Assembly: GCA_937936325.1 (NCBI GenBank)
Contig: CALGWV010000077.1
Coordinates: forward strand, 1-42,865
DNA length: 42,865 bases
DNA from: an uncultured Bdellovibrionales bacterium
Lineage (GTDB): Bacteria > Bdellovibrionota > Bdellovibrionia > Bdellovibrionales > UBA1609
Reading direction: 5' to 3'
Numbering within the stretch: position 1 is the first letter of the stretch; the number at the start of each line of letters is the position of its first letter. Positions 1-8,075 of this stretch are shown here, piece after piece. Position numbers and translations under genes: made by a program. Under the pieces are notes generated by a model. It had not been told where the DNA came from and did not search any database. It worked only from the letters and a program-made list of their open reading frames with translations.

Positions 1-2
1 TA

Positions 3-161
3 CTGAACATACTTAGGTTTTCCCTGTTTCTGTGGAGCGCTTTTTTGTTAAATTTAATTTGATCGCCTTCAAAATAGCTATGGCTAGTCTTTCAGGCTCA
101 CGTATCAAATTTAACTAAAAAATCACTTCCACAGAAAAAGGGAAAACCTAAGTGTGCCCAC
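3..161. repeat. TA-flanked palindromic element, copy A1
   Basis: An imperfect inverted repeat of about 159 bp fills the window's left edge, with TA on both sides (1-2 and 162-163). The arms (about 11-60 and 107-157) share CTTAGGTTTTCCC, CTGTGG/CCACAG and an AT-rich inner stem. The central loop holds a small hairpin, TAGC-CATA-GCTA, on the reverse strand. The reverse complement aligns along its whole length with the copy at 17862-18021. No coding potential is visible. The TA flanks and palindromic form are known of MITEs mobilised by IS630/mariner-type transposases; that origin is inferred here. Confidence 0.75.
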
Positions 162-216
162 TATAACTAAAGCACATCTAGTATATTGTGACTTAAAAGC
201 TTAATGAGGTCCAAAG

Positions 217-945
217 CTAAATTTTATATTTTTTAATTTTATCTAAAAAAACTATGTGTTTTGTTTCTGATCTAGAATGAGGGACATCTAATAACAGATA
301 CGGCCCGTTAGGACGTGGCACTTCGATCGTTTGCAGAATTAAATTTTTAATCATTTCAGACTTCATTAAACTCTCTGAAATACGCACATGAATATGAGTC
401 ATATTCAAAAGAACTTCTAAATTGAGTTGCTTTAAATCCATGGCCTCAAGTTGAACTAAATGTGTATCAGGATTGTAGGACCTAATACGATCTGCCATGA
501 TATCTCGCTCTAAGCTGGAACCAGTCAAACACCAAGTTGAGACCTCAAGATTGTCTAAAACCTGCAACAGTTTGTCTTTCAAGAAGATATCTACATGGTT
601 TCTAATGATTTGGGCCTGAGGACGAGATATAAAGTTTTGAAATTTCATCTCTACAGCTCCCCAAAAAGAGCCCTTAAGGATCACTGGGTAGATGAATTTT
701 TGCGCTTTTGCCAGCACAAGACCCAAGCTTTGATTCTCCAAAATAGCCTTATAAGTATTTGTATTTAAAGCATAAAGCCCGAACTGAACTTTGATTTTAT
801 GCCGCTCAAAGAGAACGGCTTTAAAATCCGCCACAATATGGCGAACCAGCTCATGCCTCATTTCTAATGGCGCAGCCGGGGTTCCAGTAAAGTTTTTTGG
901 ACTTGAGATCATTTGAGTTAAAGAGCAAACTCTATGCCAGGTCAT
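217..945 (-). CDS. Hypothetical protein, possibly a degenerate regulator
   Basis: A 242-residue protein that I do not recognise with certainty. It has no signal peptide or membrane segment, so it is probably cytoplasmic. Residues about 45-120 have the alternating pattern of a GAF-like sensory fold. Residues about 138-230 loosely resemble the start of a sigma-54 activator AAA+ domain, but the nucleotide-binding loop is absent: the sequence there is LTGSSLERD, with no GxxxxGK. This could be a decayed or repurposed regulator, which is speculative. No clear Shine-Dalgarno precedes the ATG. It lies between palindromic element A1 and a short gene remnant, so the locus looks eroded. Confidence 0.55.
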   Translation of the reverse strand: MTWHRVCSLTQMISSPKNFTGTPAAPLEMRHELVRHIVADFKAVLFERHKIKVQFGLYALNTNTYKAILENQSLGLVLAKAQKFIYPVILKGSFWGAVEMKFQNFISRPQAQIIRNHVDIFLKDKLLQVLDNLEVSTWCLTGSSLERDIMADRIRSYNPDTHLVQLEAMDLKQLNLEVLLNMTHIHVRISESLMKSEMIKNLILQTIEVPRPNGPYLLLDVPHSRSETKHIVFLDKIKKYKI

Positions 946-951
946 ATCTGA

Positions 952-1161
952 CTTGTCGCAAACTCATCAGAATTTTTTTCAGATCAAAAAAATGGAAGCA
1001 TTCAGGGCTTTGTCCTTTCTATTGAGGCTTTGTCTGGGGCACAATTATCTGATGCCTTAAAAGCATATATTTCTACATGGTGGAACAAAAGGCTCCCCAA
1101 CGGGACTCTTCTTCATACCCCTGGTGAACATTCTAAGTTTAAAGAGTTAAGTAAGATTTAA
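952..1161 (+). pseudogene. C-terminal remnant of an unknown gene
   Basis: An open frame of 69 codons runs from an in-frame TGA (949-951) to TAA at 1161 with no convincing start codon. The translation looks protein-like rather than random. It includes a segment reading GFVLSIEALSGAQLSDALK, then a WWNKRLPNGT stretch and a basic tail. It has no ribosome binding site and runs against both neighbours. I cannot name the family. The simplest reading is the surviving 3' end of a deleted gene. A chance open frame is possible. Confidence 0.35.
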
Positions 1162-1171
1162 AGAATACTAT

Positions 1172-2005
1172 TTATTTCTTTACCTCTTCAGTTAGCGGGA
1201 AAACTTGCATTTGGATTTGATAGATTTGATCACCAGGCTGGGACTCTCTTTTCATTTGAATGTCTGTCATGAGTTTTTTTCTGAATTTTCTGAGTTCGAA
1301 CTTCACAGCTTCAAACTCCTCAGCCGTTAAAGCTGCTGAAAAGCTCCCGAACTCTCTTTCGTGTATTTCATCTTTAAATAACGACTCTAAACCAAAGAAC
1401 ATCAAATCTGTCTGAAGTTTTTGAATCTCTAAAGAGCTCATCTTAGGCAGTGCGTTTCTTTTTGCAGTGGGCTCATACTTACCTGGTGAGACTTCACAGA
1501 AAGCTTGTTCTTCACATAAAGCTTTCATGGCTCTTTTTAAATCTGTTTTTTTGACTCGCCCCCTAAAGAGTTGGAGCAGACTTTCCATCTCATAAGTGAC
1601 ATTTTTTTGGTCACTTAAACTTAGAATAATGACCTTGAGCCAATTAATGTCAGACAGGCCTAAACTCTTTTTACTCTCCCTGTGCTCTTTCAAGGTTTTT
1701 AAATACTGGAACCTCTCATCAGGGGAGGTGGATTGATTATAGTGAACTAAGGTTTCAAACTCTGAAGTTTCTTGTCGATCCAACTTAAGAGCTTGGGAAA
1801 AGTTAAAGATCATTTTTTCAGACAAGTTTCTTTTGCCTTCTATAATAAGCTTTAAGTAATTTGGCGATTTAATGTCTGCAGACGCTGAGAAATCAGAATA
1901 AGAGTATTTCTTTAAGCCCTTAGAGCTTCGTCTTTTATATTTATAATACTCATTTAAAAACTCTCTGTAGTTCACATAGTCTTTAAGTCTTGGCGATTCC
2001 ATCAT
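1172..2005 (-). CDS. TIGR02147-family protein
   Basis: About 277 residues. The N-terminus (SPRLKDYVNYREFLNEYYK, then a lysine-rich stretch and SPNYLKLIIEGKRNLS) is the hallmark of the TIGR02147 family, known mainly from Bdellovibrio-like bacteria and Fibrobacter. Their role is unknown, but the N-terminal half resembles a helix-turn-helix DNA-binding fold. The C-terminal half is helical and charged. An ATG nine bases upstream (2014) is in frame. I prefer the start at 2005 because its ATG overlaps the upstream peptidase stop as ATGA, and GGGTGG precedes it. It is the second gene of a two-gene reverse operon. A DNA-binding regulatory role is inference. Confidence 0.75.
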   Translation of the reverse strand: MMESPRLKDYVNYREFLNEYYKYKRRSSKGLKKYSYSDFSASADIKSPNYLKLIIEGKRNLSEKMIFNFSQALKLDRQETSEFETLVHYNQSTSPDERFQYLKTLKEHRESKKSLGLSDINWLKVIILSLSDQKNVTYEMESLLQLFRGRVKKTDLKRAMKALCEEQAFCEVSPGKYEPTAKRNALPKMSSLEIQKLQTDLMFFGLESLFKDEIHEREFGSFSAALTAEEFEAVKFELRKFRKKLMTDIQMKRESQPGDQIYQIQMQVFPLTEEVKK

Positions 2006-2892
2006 GATTTCCACCCTGGGTTTTGCATATAAATTTCTGAACTCTTAGACAAAAAATCGGAATCATAGTTTTGCTCTTTAAGTCTCACTTTTAGTTTTTT
2101 ATAGTTCGGACAAAAAGACTCCACAAGCTTCCAAAAAACTGGCGAGTGATTCATATGTTTCAAGTGAGACAACTCATGGATCAAAACATAATCAATGATC
2201 TCGGAACTAAAAACAATGATTTTCCAATTTAAGGACACATCCCCCCGAGAGGAACAGCTGCCCCACCTCCGGTTCTGAGCTCTAAACCTAACACTCTTTG
2301 GGAATAAGCCCATGCTTGAGGCCCAAGTATCCACTCTAGAACTCAGGTAGCTTATGGCCTCACGCTTATAAAATTGCCTTAAAGCAGAGTTTAGTTTTTC
2401 TAAATTTTTCTTGTTATAAAATTTTTCTGGCACAAGGGCGCGAAGCTCATCATCTAAAAAGTCAAAATAAAAACGTGTGGTTTTAGAAAACTGAATATTT
2501 AAGGTTTTACTCTCTCCCACAAAAGGAAAGCTCTCACCCTCAGTCCATTTTTTCTGTACAAACAATGTCCTTAGGGTTTTGTTCATTCCCCACTGCTTTT
2601 GAATCCACTTCCAGTGAATAGATAGAGCTTCATGAATCTCTTTTAAACTTGTAGCTAAACCCGTGGTCACCGATAAAGTATCATTGGGTAAAACTCTAAA
2701 GCTAATGCCTTTTTGATATGCTTTTCTTTTGAGTTCGACCTGATGCTTCCCTATCACATAAACACCGTGGAGCTTCACAAGCGGGGGCACCCAATAATCT
2801 AAGGCTTTCTTTTTTTTAATGAGTTTTTTCTGAGGCCAGCCGAGGAACTCAAAGAGTTCAGCCTGGGCATTTTGGAAAACCTTTGATTTCAT
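2002..2892 (-). CDS. YgjP/DUF45-like zinc metallopeptidase
   Basis: A 296-residue protein of the YgjP/WLM metallopeptidase group. The zinc-binding HELSH sits at about residues 239-243, followed by HMNHSPVFW. Just upstream is the conserved RWGSCSSRGDVSLNWKII segment. The family is cytoplasmic, and its substrates are not well defined. The first 40 residues (lysine-rich) look lineage-specific, and there is no signal peptide. It is translationally coupled to the downstream TIGR02147 gene. It is divergent from the SRP RNA gene, from which its start is about 115 bp away. Confidence 0.85.
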   Translation of the reverse strand: MKSKVFQNAQAELFEFLGWPQKKLIKKKKALDYWVPPLVKLHGVYVIGKHQVELKRKAYQKGISFRVLPNDTLSVTTGLATSLKEIHEALSIHWKWIQKQWGMNKTLRTLFVQKKWTEGESFPFVGESKTLNIQFSKTTRFYFDFLDDELRALVPEKFYNKKNLEKLNSALRQFYKREAISYLSSRVDTWASSMGLFPKSVRFRAQNRRWGSCSSRGDVSLNWKIIVFSSEIIDYVLIHELSHLKHMNHSPVFWKLVESFCPNYKKLKVRLKEQNYDSDFLSKSSEIYMQNPGWKS

Positions 2893-3008
2893 AAGCTTTT
2901 AGTTTCTCTGATTTTCTACGCCTTGGCCAATCCTAGTCAGAGACCGATTTTAAGCTTATCGCAACGCATTAGTAAATTGGACTTAGCCCTGAATATGTTA
3001 CTTCTTAG

Positions 3009-3104
3009 GTGCCGGGACCCTTTCAATAGGTTTGCTGATCAACTCCGCCAGGTCCGAAAGGAAGCAACGGTCGTTAGCGATTTATGTGATTGGCATCCCG
3101 GCTT
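3009..3104 (+). ncRNA. ffs: Small bacterial SRP RNA (4.5S)
   Basis: The universally conserved apical segment AGGTCCGAAAGGAAGCA lies at about 3050-3066. The helix closes with GCCGGGA (3011-3017) pairing with TCCCGGC (3096-3102), giving a single hairpin of about 95-100 nt with no Alu domain. That is the 4.5S form of Gram-negative bacteria. It binds Ffh and targets nascent membrane proteins to FtsY and SecYEG. It sits directly upstream of dnaX, as in several other bacteria. A short open frame across it is not a gene. Confidence 0.95.
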
Positions 3105-3109
3105 TTTTT
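3096..3109 (+). terminator. Terminator at 3' end of SRP RNA
   Basis: The 3' strand of the closing SRP helix (CCCGGC) is followed at once by seven T residues (3103-3109). The RNA's own terminal stem therefore probably serves as an intrinsic terminator, separating ffs from dnaX. Confidence 0.7.
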
Positions 3110-3254
3110 ATTTCTCAATAAAAACCCTCCTATTTCACCAAACAAATTAAGCTCTCTCTTAAAGCTTTTTTTAGCTCTTTCCCTAGGCGTGAACACAAAG
3201 ACAGTTTAAAATAAGTGTTCTTGTCGATTTAGTCATTTTAAGGATGAATTTATT

Positions 3255-4898
3255 ATGTCTTACAAAGTTTTAGCTCTGAAATGGAGACCACAAAAGTTTT
3301 CAGATCTTGTAGGTCAAAAATCAATTCAAAAAGTGCTCACCCAGGCTCTTAAAAATGAACGCCTTCCTCAGGCTTTGATTTTTAACGGCCCCCGCGGAAC
3401 TGGAAAAACCTCAACAGCCCGTATACTTGCTAAAAATTTGCGCTGCCCTCAAGCCAAAAATTTTGAAGCCTGTGGGGTTTGTCCTGAGTGCACAGACATC
3501 GCCGATGGACGCAGCCTCAATGTTTTAGAGATTGATGGGGCCAGTAACAACGGAGTCGAGTCTGTTCGTGAGCTGCGGGAGTCCATTAAATTCCAGGCCT
3601 CTTCTGGTAAGCACAAAGTTTATATTATTGATGAGGTGCATATGCTTTCTGGCAGCGCCTTTAATGCTCTACTTAAAACCCTTGAGGAACCCCCAGAGCA
3701 CATCACTTTTATTTTAGCCACAACAGAAATTCATAAAATTCCAAAAACGATTTTATCACGCTGCCATCGATTTGATTTTAGTCGTATTAATTTAAATGAG
3801 ATTGTAGAGGCCTTAAAGAAAATCACGCTTGCAGAGTCCTATAAGGCAGATGAGTCCGCTCTTTGGACCTTGGCTCGCTTAGGAGAAGGCTCAATGAGAG
3901 ACAGCTTGAGCCTTCTAGACCAGGCTCTCACATTTTCTGAGGATAATACTCTCACTTCAGAACTTCTCCAAGAGTGCCTGGGTTTGATGGACCGCAAAGA
4001 TCTCCTTCAGCTTTTTGAAAATGTTTTGAATAATAAGGCCGACGAGGTGATTTCACAGCTTGAGCATATTTTGAGCTTTGGTATTTCAATAAAAAATTTA
4101 ATGAAAGATTTTTTAGAAGAAATTAAGTTTTTAATACTCATTAAAAATAAGACACCCACCCAATATATCCCTCTCCCTTCATTTGAAGTAGAGCATTTAC
4201 AAAAAATGGCTCCAGAGTACGAACTGGCCGATCTCCATATGATTTTTGATATGGGACTCAAGGTTCTTGAAAACTTGGCCCAACTCCCAGGAGAAGAGCG
4301 CCTCGTTCTAGAGATGGGATTTTTAAAACTATGCCACTTCAACCGTATCGAAAAAGTAATAGACTATGCCGCTTCGCAAACTCAAACTTCAGCGACATCT
4401 TCGGCTCAAGCTCCTAAAGCCCTAACTCCTAAAATGAAGCCTGCTCCTGCTGCTGAACTTCCGAAACCTGCGCCTGAAGCTCCAGCACCAAATTTGGGTG
4501 ACGACACAGCTCCTCAGTGGGAGGAGCTCATCGACCGCATTGGACGTATTAACCCCAAAATGGGCGCCGAGCTCAAAAGCTCTGCATATGTTTGGGACTG
4601 GGAACGGCGCCATTTAAGTTTAAGCTCCCCTAATGCTGAAAGCTTCTTGGTGGAGAGTTTAAATTCAGAGAAGTTCCAGAAAGCACTTCAAAATTATTTA
4701 AAAACATTTACAGGTGAAGTCTTCTCTCTTGAGATTAAGACCCAACTTCAAAGTCTTTCACCGATAGACAAAAAAAAACAAAATGATCAAAAATCATTTG
4801 AAGAACTAAAAAAAAAAGTAAAGAATCATCCCCAAGTTCTTGAAGTGGAAAAGCATTTTGATATTGAAATCAAAAGCATTGATGCTCTATCCCCATAG
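3255..4898 (+). CDS. dnaX: DNA polymerase III subunit gamma/tau
   Basis: A 547-residue clamp-loader ATPase. It has Walker A GPRGTGKT at 45-52, zinc cysteines at 64, 73, 76 and 79, Walker B DEVH at 126-129 and the sensor-1/arginine-finger segment ending SRC at 168-170. A Pro/Ala-rich linker at about 385-420 precedes the C-terminal tau-specific region. It loads the beta clamp and ties the holoenzyme together. The start has AAGGATG upstream. Near the 3' end are runs of nine A (4770-4778, Lys506-508) and ten A (4809-4818). A -1 shift at the first gives Thr-Lys then TGA at 4784-4786, so a shorter gamma-like form of about 510 residues is possible. It is followed by ybaB and recR. Confidence 0.97.
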   Translation: MSYKVLALKWRPQKFSDLVGQKSIQKVLTQALKNERLPQALIFNGPRGTGKTSTARILAKNLRCPQAKNFEACGVCPECTDIADGRSLNVLEIDGASNNGVESVRELRESIKFQASSGKHKVYIIDEVHMLSGSAFNALLKTLEEPPEHITFILATTEIHKIPKTILSRCHRFDFSRINLNEIVEALKKITLAESYKADESALWTLARLGEGSMRDSLSLLDQALTFSEDNTLTSELLQECLGLMDRKDLLQLFENVLNNKADEVISQLEHILSFGISIKNLMKDFLEEIKFLILIKNKTPTQYIPLPSFEVEHLQKMAPEYELADLHMIFDMGLKVLENLAQLPGEERLVLEMGFLKLCHFNRIEKVIDYAASQTQTSATSSAQAPKALTPKMKPAPAAELPKPAPEAPAPNLGDDTAPQWEELIDRIGRINPKMGAELKSSAYVWDWERRHLSLSSPNAESFLVESLNSEKFQKALQNYLKTFTGEVFSLEIKTQLQSLSPIDKKKQNDQKSFEELKKKVKNHPQVLEVEKHFDIEIKSIDALSP

Positions 4899-5001
4899 GC
4901 CTAGATCTGATGCCTTCAAAAGCCTCTGTACATAATACTTTGGGGCCTTTAATATGAGTGAATATTTCTTGAATGAACAGATACACTAAGGAGTTCAAAT
5001 T

Positions 5002-5322
5002 ATGAAAGGATTCGGCGGAATGCAGCAACTGATGAAGCAAGCCAATCAGATGCAAAATAAAATGAAAAAGGCCCAGGAAGAATTCAAAACCCAAGAGTTC
5101 AGTGGCACTGCAGGTGGTGGAGCTGTGAGTATCCGCATTGATGGGGATTACTTTGTTAAAGAAGTTCAGGTTTCTCCAGAGCTCCTTAAAGATTCAGATG
5201 TAGAGATGGTTCAAGACCTTATTTTAACGGCCACAAACGACGCCATGAAAACTGCTAAAGAGGCCTACAAAGAGAACATGGATAAGGTGACTGGTGGTGT
5301 GAACATCCCAGGCTTTGGTTGA
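5002..5322 (+). CDS. ybaB: YbaB/EbfC nucleoid-associated protein
   Basis: A 106-residue protein with the family pattern: a methionine- and glutamine-rich N-terminal helix (MKQANQMQNKMKKAQEE), then FSGTAGGGAVSIRIDG, and a C-terminal helix ending VTGGVNIPGFG. YbaB dimers bind DNA in the nucleoid. The gene is commonly found between dnaX and recR, as here. It has a good AAGGAG ribosome site about 8 bases before the ATG, and its stop overlaps the recR start by one base. Confidence 0.95.
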   Translation: MKGFGGMQQLMKQANQMQNKMKKAQEEFKTQEFSGTAGGGAVSIRIDGDYFVKEVQVSPELLKDSDVEMVQDLILTATNDAMKTAKEAYKENMDKVTGGVNIPGFG

Positions 5323-5939
5323 TGAGTGGCCTTCATGTTCCCTCACTGGACCGTTTAATTATAGAGCTCAGTAAGCTGCCGGGTATTGGTGAAAAAACAG
5401 CCCAACGCCTGGCTTTAAATCTGATGAAATTCAGTGATCAGGATATTTTAAACCTAAGACAATCTCTTCAAGACATAAAGACAAAGGTGAGACTCTGTGA
5501 CTCATGCTATGCCTACACCGAAGAGCTTGATCAGTGTGTTTTATGCCAAGACCCTAAGCGATCACAGAATTTAATCTGTGTGGTGGAGCAGGCTTCTGAT
5601 ATCTCCCCCATGGAAGCCTCCGGAGTTTTTAAAGGACTTTATCATGTTTTGCATGGAGTGATCTCACCCTTACATGGTATTGGGCCAGAACGCTTAAAAA
5701 TAAAAGAGCTTTTACAACGCCTTAATAATAGAGCTGCCGCAGAGCCACGCCCAGAACTTATTTTGGCTTTAGATGCAGACTTGGAAGGGGACACCACTTC
5801 TCTTTACTTGGCCAGCCAGCTAGAAGATGTGGACATTAAAATCACACGCCTGGCCCAAGGAGTCCCCATTGGCGGGCACCTTGATTACATTGACTCACGC
5901 ACTCTAGGGCGCGCCTTAGAAAATCGCACTCTATTTTAA
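5322..5939 (+). CDS. recR: Recombination protein RecR
   Basis: A 205-residue protein. A helix-hairpin-helix (KLPGIGEKTAQRLAL) at about 18-32 is followed by a four-cysteine zinc site (C59, C62, C72, C75) and a Toprim domain with VVEQ and LALDADLEGDTT. The C-terminus carries the usual RLAQGVPIGGHLDYID segment. With RecO (and RecF) it helps load RecA at gaps. I chose the ATG at 5322, which overlaps the ybaB stop (TGATG). A TTG one codon upstream is less likely. It converges with the next gene with about 20 bp between them. Confidence 0.96.
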   Translation: MSGLHVPSLDRLIIELSKLPGIGEKTAQRLALNLMKFSDQDILNLRQSLQDIKTKVRLCDSCYAYTEELDQCVLCQDPKRSQNLICVVEQASDISPMEASGVFKGLYHVLHGVISPLHGIGPERLKIKELLQRLNNRAAAEPRPELILALDADLEGDTTSLYLASQLEDVDIKITRLAQGVPIGGHLDYIDSRTLGRALENRTLF

Positions 5940-5960
5940 TAAAACTTACTGTTACTTGAG

Positions 5961-7094
5961 TTATTCATCATTAAGAATCTCATGATCTCTAGCGTTAAAT
6001 TCAATCAAAGACTTGATGACGCCATAGTTATATTCTGCCCCCCTTAGCAGGCTTCTAACAAGAGTCAGTTCATCAGGATAAGCCGCTTCATAAAAGGCCA
6101 AAGGACTTAATGGCTGGTTTTTATGACCAATAGTTAGAGCTCTTGAATGTGACAAAAAATCAATATAATTTTTCACTATAGGGTGAGCGCGAATATAAAC
6201 AATAGAATTCGTTTTTGAAGAAATCAATCCAGAATCAAAGATTATACGAATCAAACGCATTTGAGTTAAAAGTAGTATATGTGTGTGACTAAATTGGATT
6301 TTTTCATTCACATCTTGCAATCTAAAGCTAGATAATGTCTTACTGCCAGTTAGTCCAGAACTATTTAGGGCAGCAAACATCAACTGTTTTATGACTGACT
6401 CTACAGCAGATCTTTGAACTGAACCAGGCTGACTCTCATTTGCAAAACGCTCTATCGCTAGAGTAAATAATTCAAACAAAACCTTATTATAGCTTGCTGT
6501 ATTTTTTGCAAGTAAACCCGTCCTCACTGATTTTATTTCACGTCTATCATGAAAAAACAGAGCCTTTGATTCTAACAACGCATGAACTGTTTTCCTCATA
6601 AATAGAGGCAGTAATGTCACTTTTAGGTGCTCAGCCATAGTATAAAGTGATGCCCTCTGACGTTGCTCCCAAATGAAATCAAAAAGAGAGGGATAGGGGG
6701 TTTCTAGTGCCATATGATCTAATTGACCTGTAGGTTTTTTAATCATTTGCTTAAAAAACTGTGCACTCACAAATGAACCACTATCTGCCATTAATGCCTG
6801 CTTTAGGCCTGCCAGCCAAAGCTCAGGATCACGAGTAATGTTTAGTCCAATAAGTTTATCCTCTATAGGAACCCAATACTTAACTGGTGATTTCCCTGTT
6901 TTATCAGTTTGTTTTATGTAACCCCTTGTCAGTAAAGTTCGATGAATAACACCTAAACTCTGAGGGCCAGTTCTTTGCTCGGACGCCATAGGCCTAGGTG
7001 AAAATATATACTGACAAGGAGCGCTTTGAGACGAAAATGAAAAAGATGAATAGCCTAGCACTATAAAAATTATGAATGATGATGTATAAAGCAT
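5961..7094 (-). CDS. Exported hypothetical protein
   Basis: I do not recognise this protein. From the ATG at 7094 it begins with a plausible signal peptide (MLYTSSFIIFIVLGYSSFSF, then SSQSAPC), so export to the periplasm or surface is likely. The frame extends to a TTG at 7154, but that adds 20 residues ahead of the signal sequence and has no better ribosome site. The mature part of about 350 residues is helical and basic, with no visible repeats, catalytic motif or membrane segments. It stands alone, convergent with recR and divergent from the MglA-like gene. Confidence 0.65.
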   Translation of the reverse strand: MLYTSSFIIFIVLGYSSFSFSSQSAPCQYIFSPRPMASEQRTGPQSLGVIHRTLLTRGYIKQTDKTGKSPVKYWVPIEDKLIGLNITRDPELWLAGLKQALMADSGSFVSAQFFKQMIKKPTGQLDHMALETPYPSLFDFIWEQRQRASLYTMAEHLKVTLLPLFMRKTVHALLESKALFFHDRREIKSVRTGLLAKNTASYNKVLFELFTLAIERFANESQPGSVQRSAVESVIKQLMFAALNSSGLTGSKTLSSFRLQDVNEKIQFSHTHILLLTQMRLIRIIFDSGLISSKTNSIVYIRAHPIVKNYIDFLSHSRALTIGHKNQPLSPLAFYEAAYPDELTLVRSLLRGAEYNYGVIKSLIEFNARDHEILNDE

Positions 7095-7412
7095 ATTACT
7101 TAACTCGTTACTTTTATAAAATTTTAAAGTTGATGTTGAGAACTTGATATTCAAAAGTAAACCCTGGTTTATGCTAAAAATCCTAACGCCTCAATTTGAG
7201 CCTCTTGAGAGAAGCATACCTAAGTTAATCTAAGGCCAAGGGCAGCTGCATTTCTCGTATGGACAAACGAATCTTACACAGCCCTAGTATTATTCGATTA
7301 GTTTCAGTAAATCAAATTTTGCCCCTCAAATACTGCAACAGCAGCATCAAAGTGATAACGCATCATATTACCGAGGCGTGTTATAGAGGTTCTAAGCTAA
7401 CATTTATTCTCA
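7095..7412. other. Divergent intergenic region, no clear feature
   Basis: About 318 bases lie between the exported unknown protein and the MglA-like GTPase. An open frame beginning at 7259 overlaps the GTPase in another frame and has no ribosome site or family likeness, so it is not called. It should contain two divergent promoters, but I could not identify convincing -35/-10 pairs. Confidence 0.4.
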
Positions 7413-8003
7413 ATGTCATTTATCAACCACAGCTCGAAAGAGATTTTCTGCAAGATCTTATATTTTGGTCCTTCCTTAAGCGGGAAGACTACGAACCTGC
7501 AATGGATTTACCAAGAAACCCAGCAGCACAACAAAAGCGAGCTCTTCAGCCTCCCCACAGACACTGAGCGCACTTTATTTTTTGATTTTATTCCCTTTCA
7601 AGTGGGTAAGATCAATGGGTTTGATTTAAGGTTCCACCTTTATACTGTCCCTGGCCAGGTGGTTTATGAGCCTAGCCGAAGGCTCATTTTAAAAGGAGCT
7701 GATGGGCTTATTTTTGTAGCGGACTCCCAAAGAGAACGCTTAAGCGAAAACCAAAATTCACTTCAGTCCTTAAAGACCAATATTGAAAAACAAGAGAAAA
7801 GTTTGGAAAAAATGCCATTTGCCTTCCAATACAACAAGCGGGATCTCTCCAATGCGCTGCCACTTACAGAACTCCGGGCAGAACTGAATACCTGGGGAGC
7901 CCCAGACTTTGAAGCTAGAGCCCATATCGGGGAAGGGGTTTTTGATACACTGGGTTGTATCATGAAAAAAATCATAGCCTCACTAAAAAGTGGCCGGCTT
8001 TAA
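7413..8003 (+). CDS. mglA: MglA-like small GTPase
   Basis: A 196-residue Ras-like GTPase of the MglA group. The P-loop GPSLSGKT is at 19-26, the switch-2 region TVPGQ at about 79-83 and the guanine-specificity motif NKRD at about 140-143. GADGLIFVADSQ and FQYNKRDL are typical of MglA. In Myxococcus, MglA sets cell polarity and motility direction. In Bdellovibrio an MglA homologue has been linked to invasion of prey. No MglB-type GAP gene is adjacent. The length matches the family. Confidence 0.9.
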   Translation: MSFINHSSKEIFCKILYFGPSLSGKTTNLQWIYQETQQHNKSELFSLPTDTERTLFFDFIPFQVGKINGFDLRFHLYTVPGQVVYEPSRRLILKGADGLIFVADSQRERLSENQNSLQSLKTNIEKQEKSLEKMPFAFQYNKRDLSNALPLTELRAELNTWGAPDFEARAHIGEGVFDTLGCIMKKIIASLKSGRL

Positions 8004-8050
8004 AAAGTCTGTGCCCTTACCCTACATATAACGCTGCACATCCTCAGAAA

Positions 8051-8062
8051 GTGCCTGGCGCC
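8051..8062. repeat. REP-like core sequence
   Basis: GTGCCTGGCGCC upstream of nadA shares the core GCCAGGCAC (reverse strand) with the inverted repeat at 19343-19431. It may be a lone half of the same REP-like family, or chance. A TATAAT-like hexamer follows directly (8064-8069), so it also lies where the nadA promoter would be expected. Confidence 0.3.
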
Positions 8063-8075
8063 GTATAATTAGATT

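Noticed and set aside
3-161. Element A1 as half of a CRISPR array or tRNA-like gene
   Set aside because: There are no direct repeats or spacers and no tRNA arms. The structure is a single long inverted repeat.
2923-3150. Open frame of 75 codons on the + strand
   Set aside because: It runs across the SRP RNA gene and has no family likeness or ribosome site.
7259-7567. Open frame of 102 codons upstream of the MglA-like gene
   Set aside because: It overlaps the GTPase coding region in another frame and has no ribosome site. The GTPase has clear motifs.
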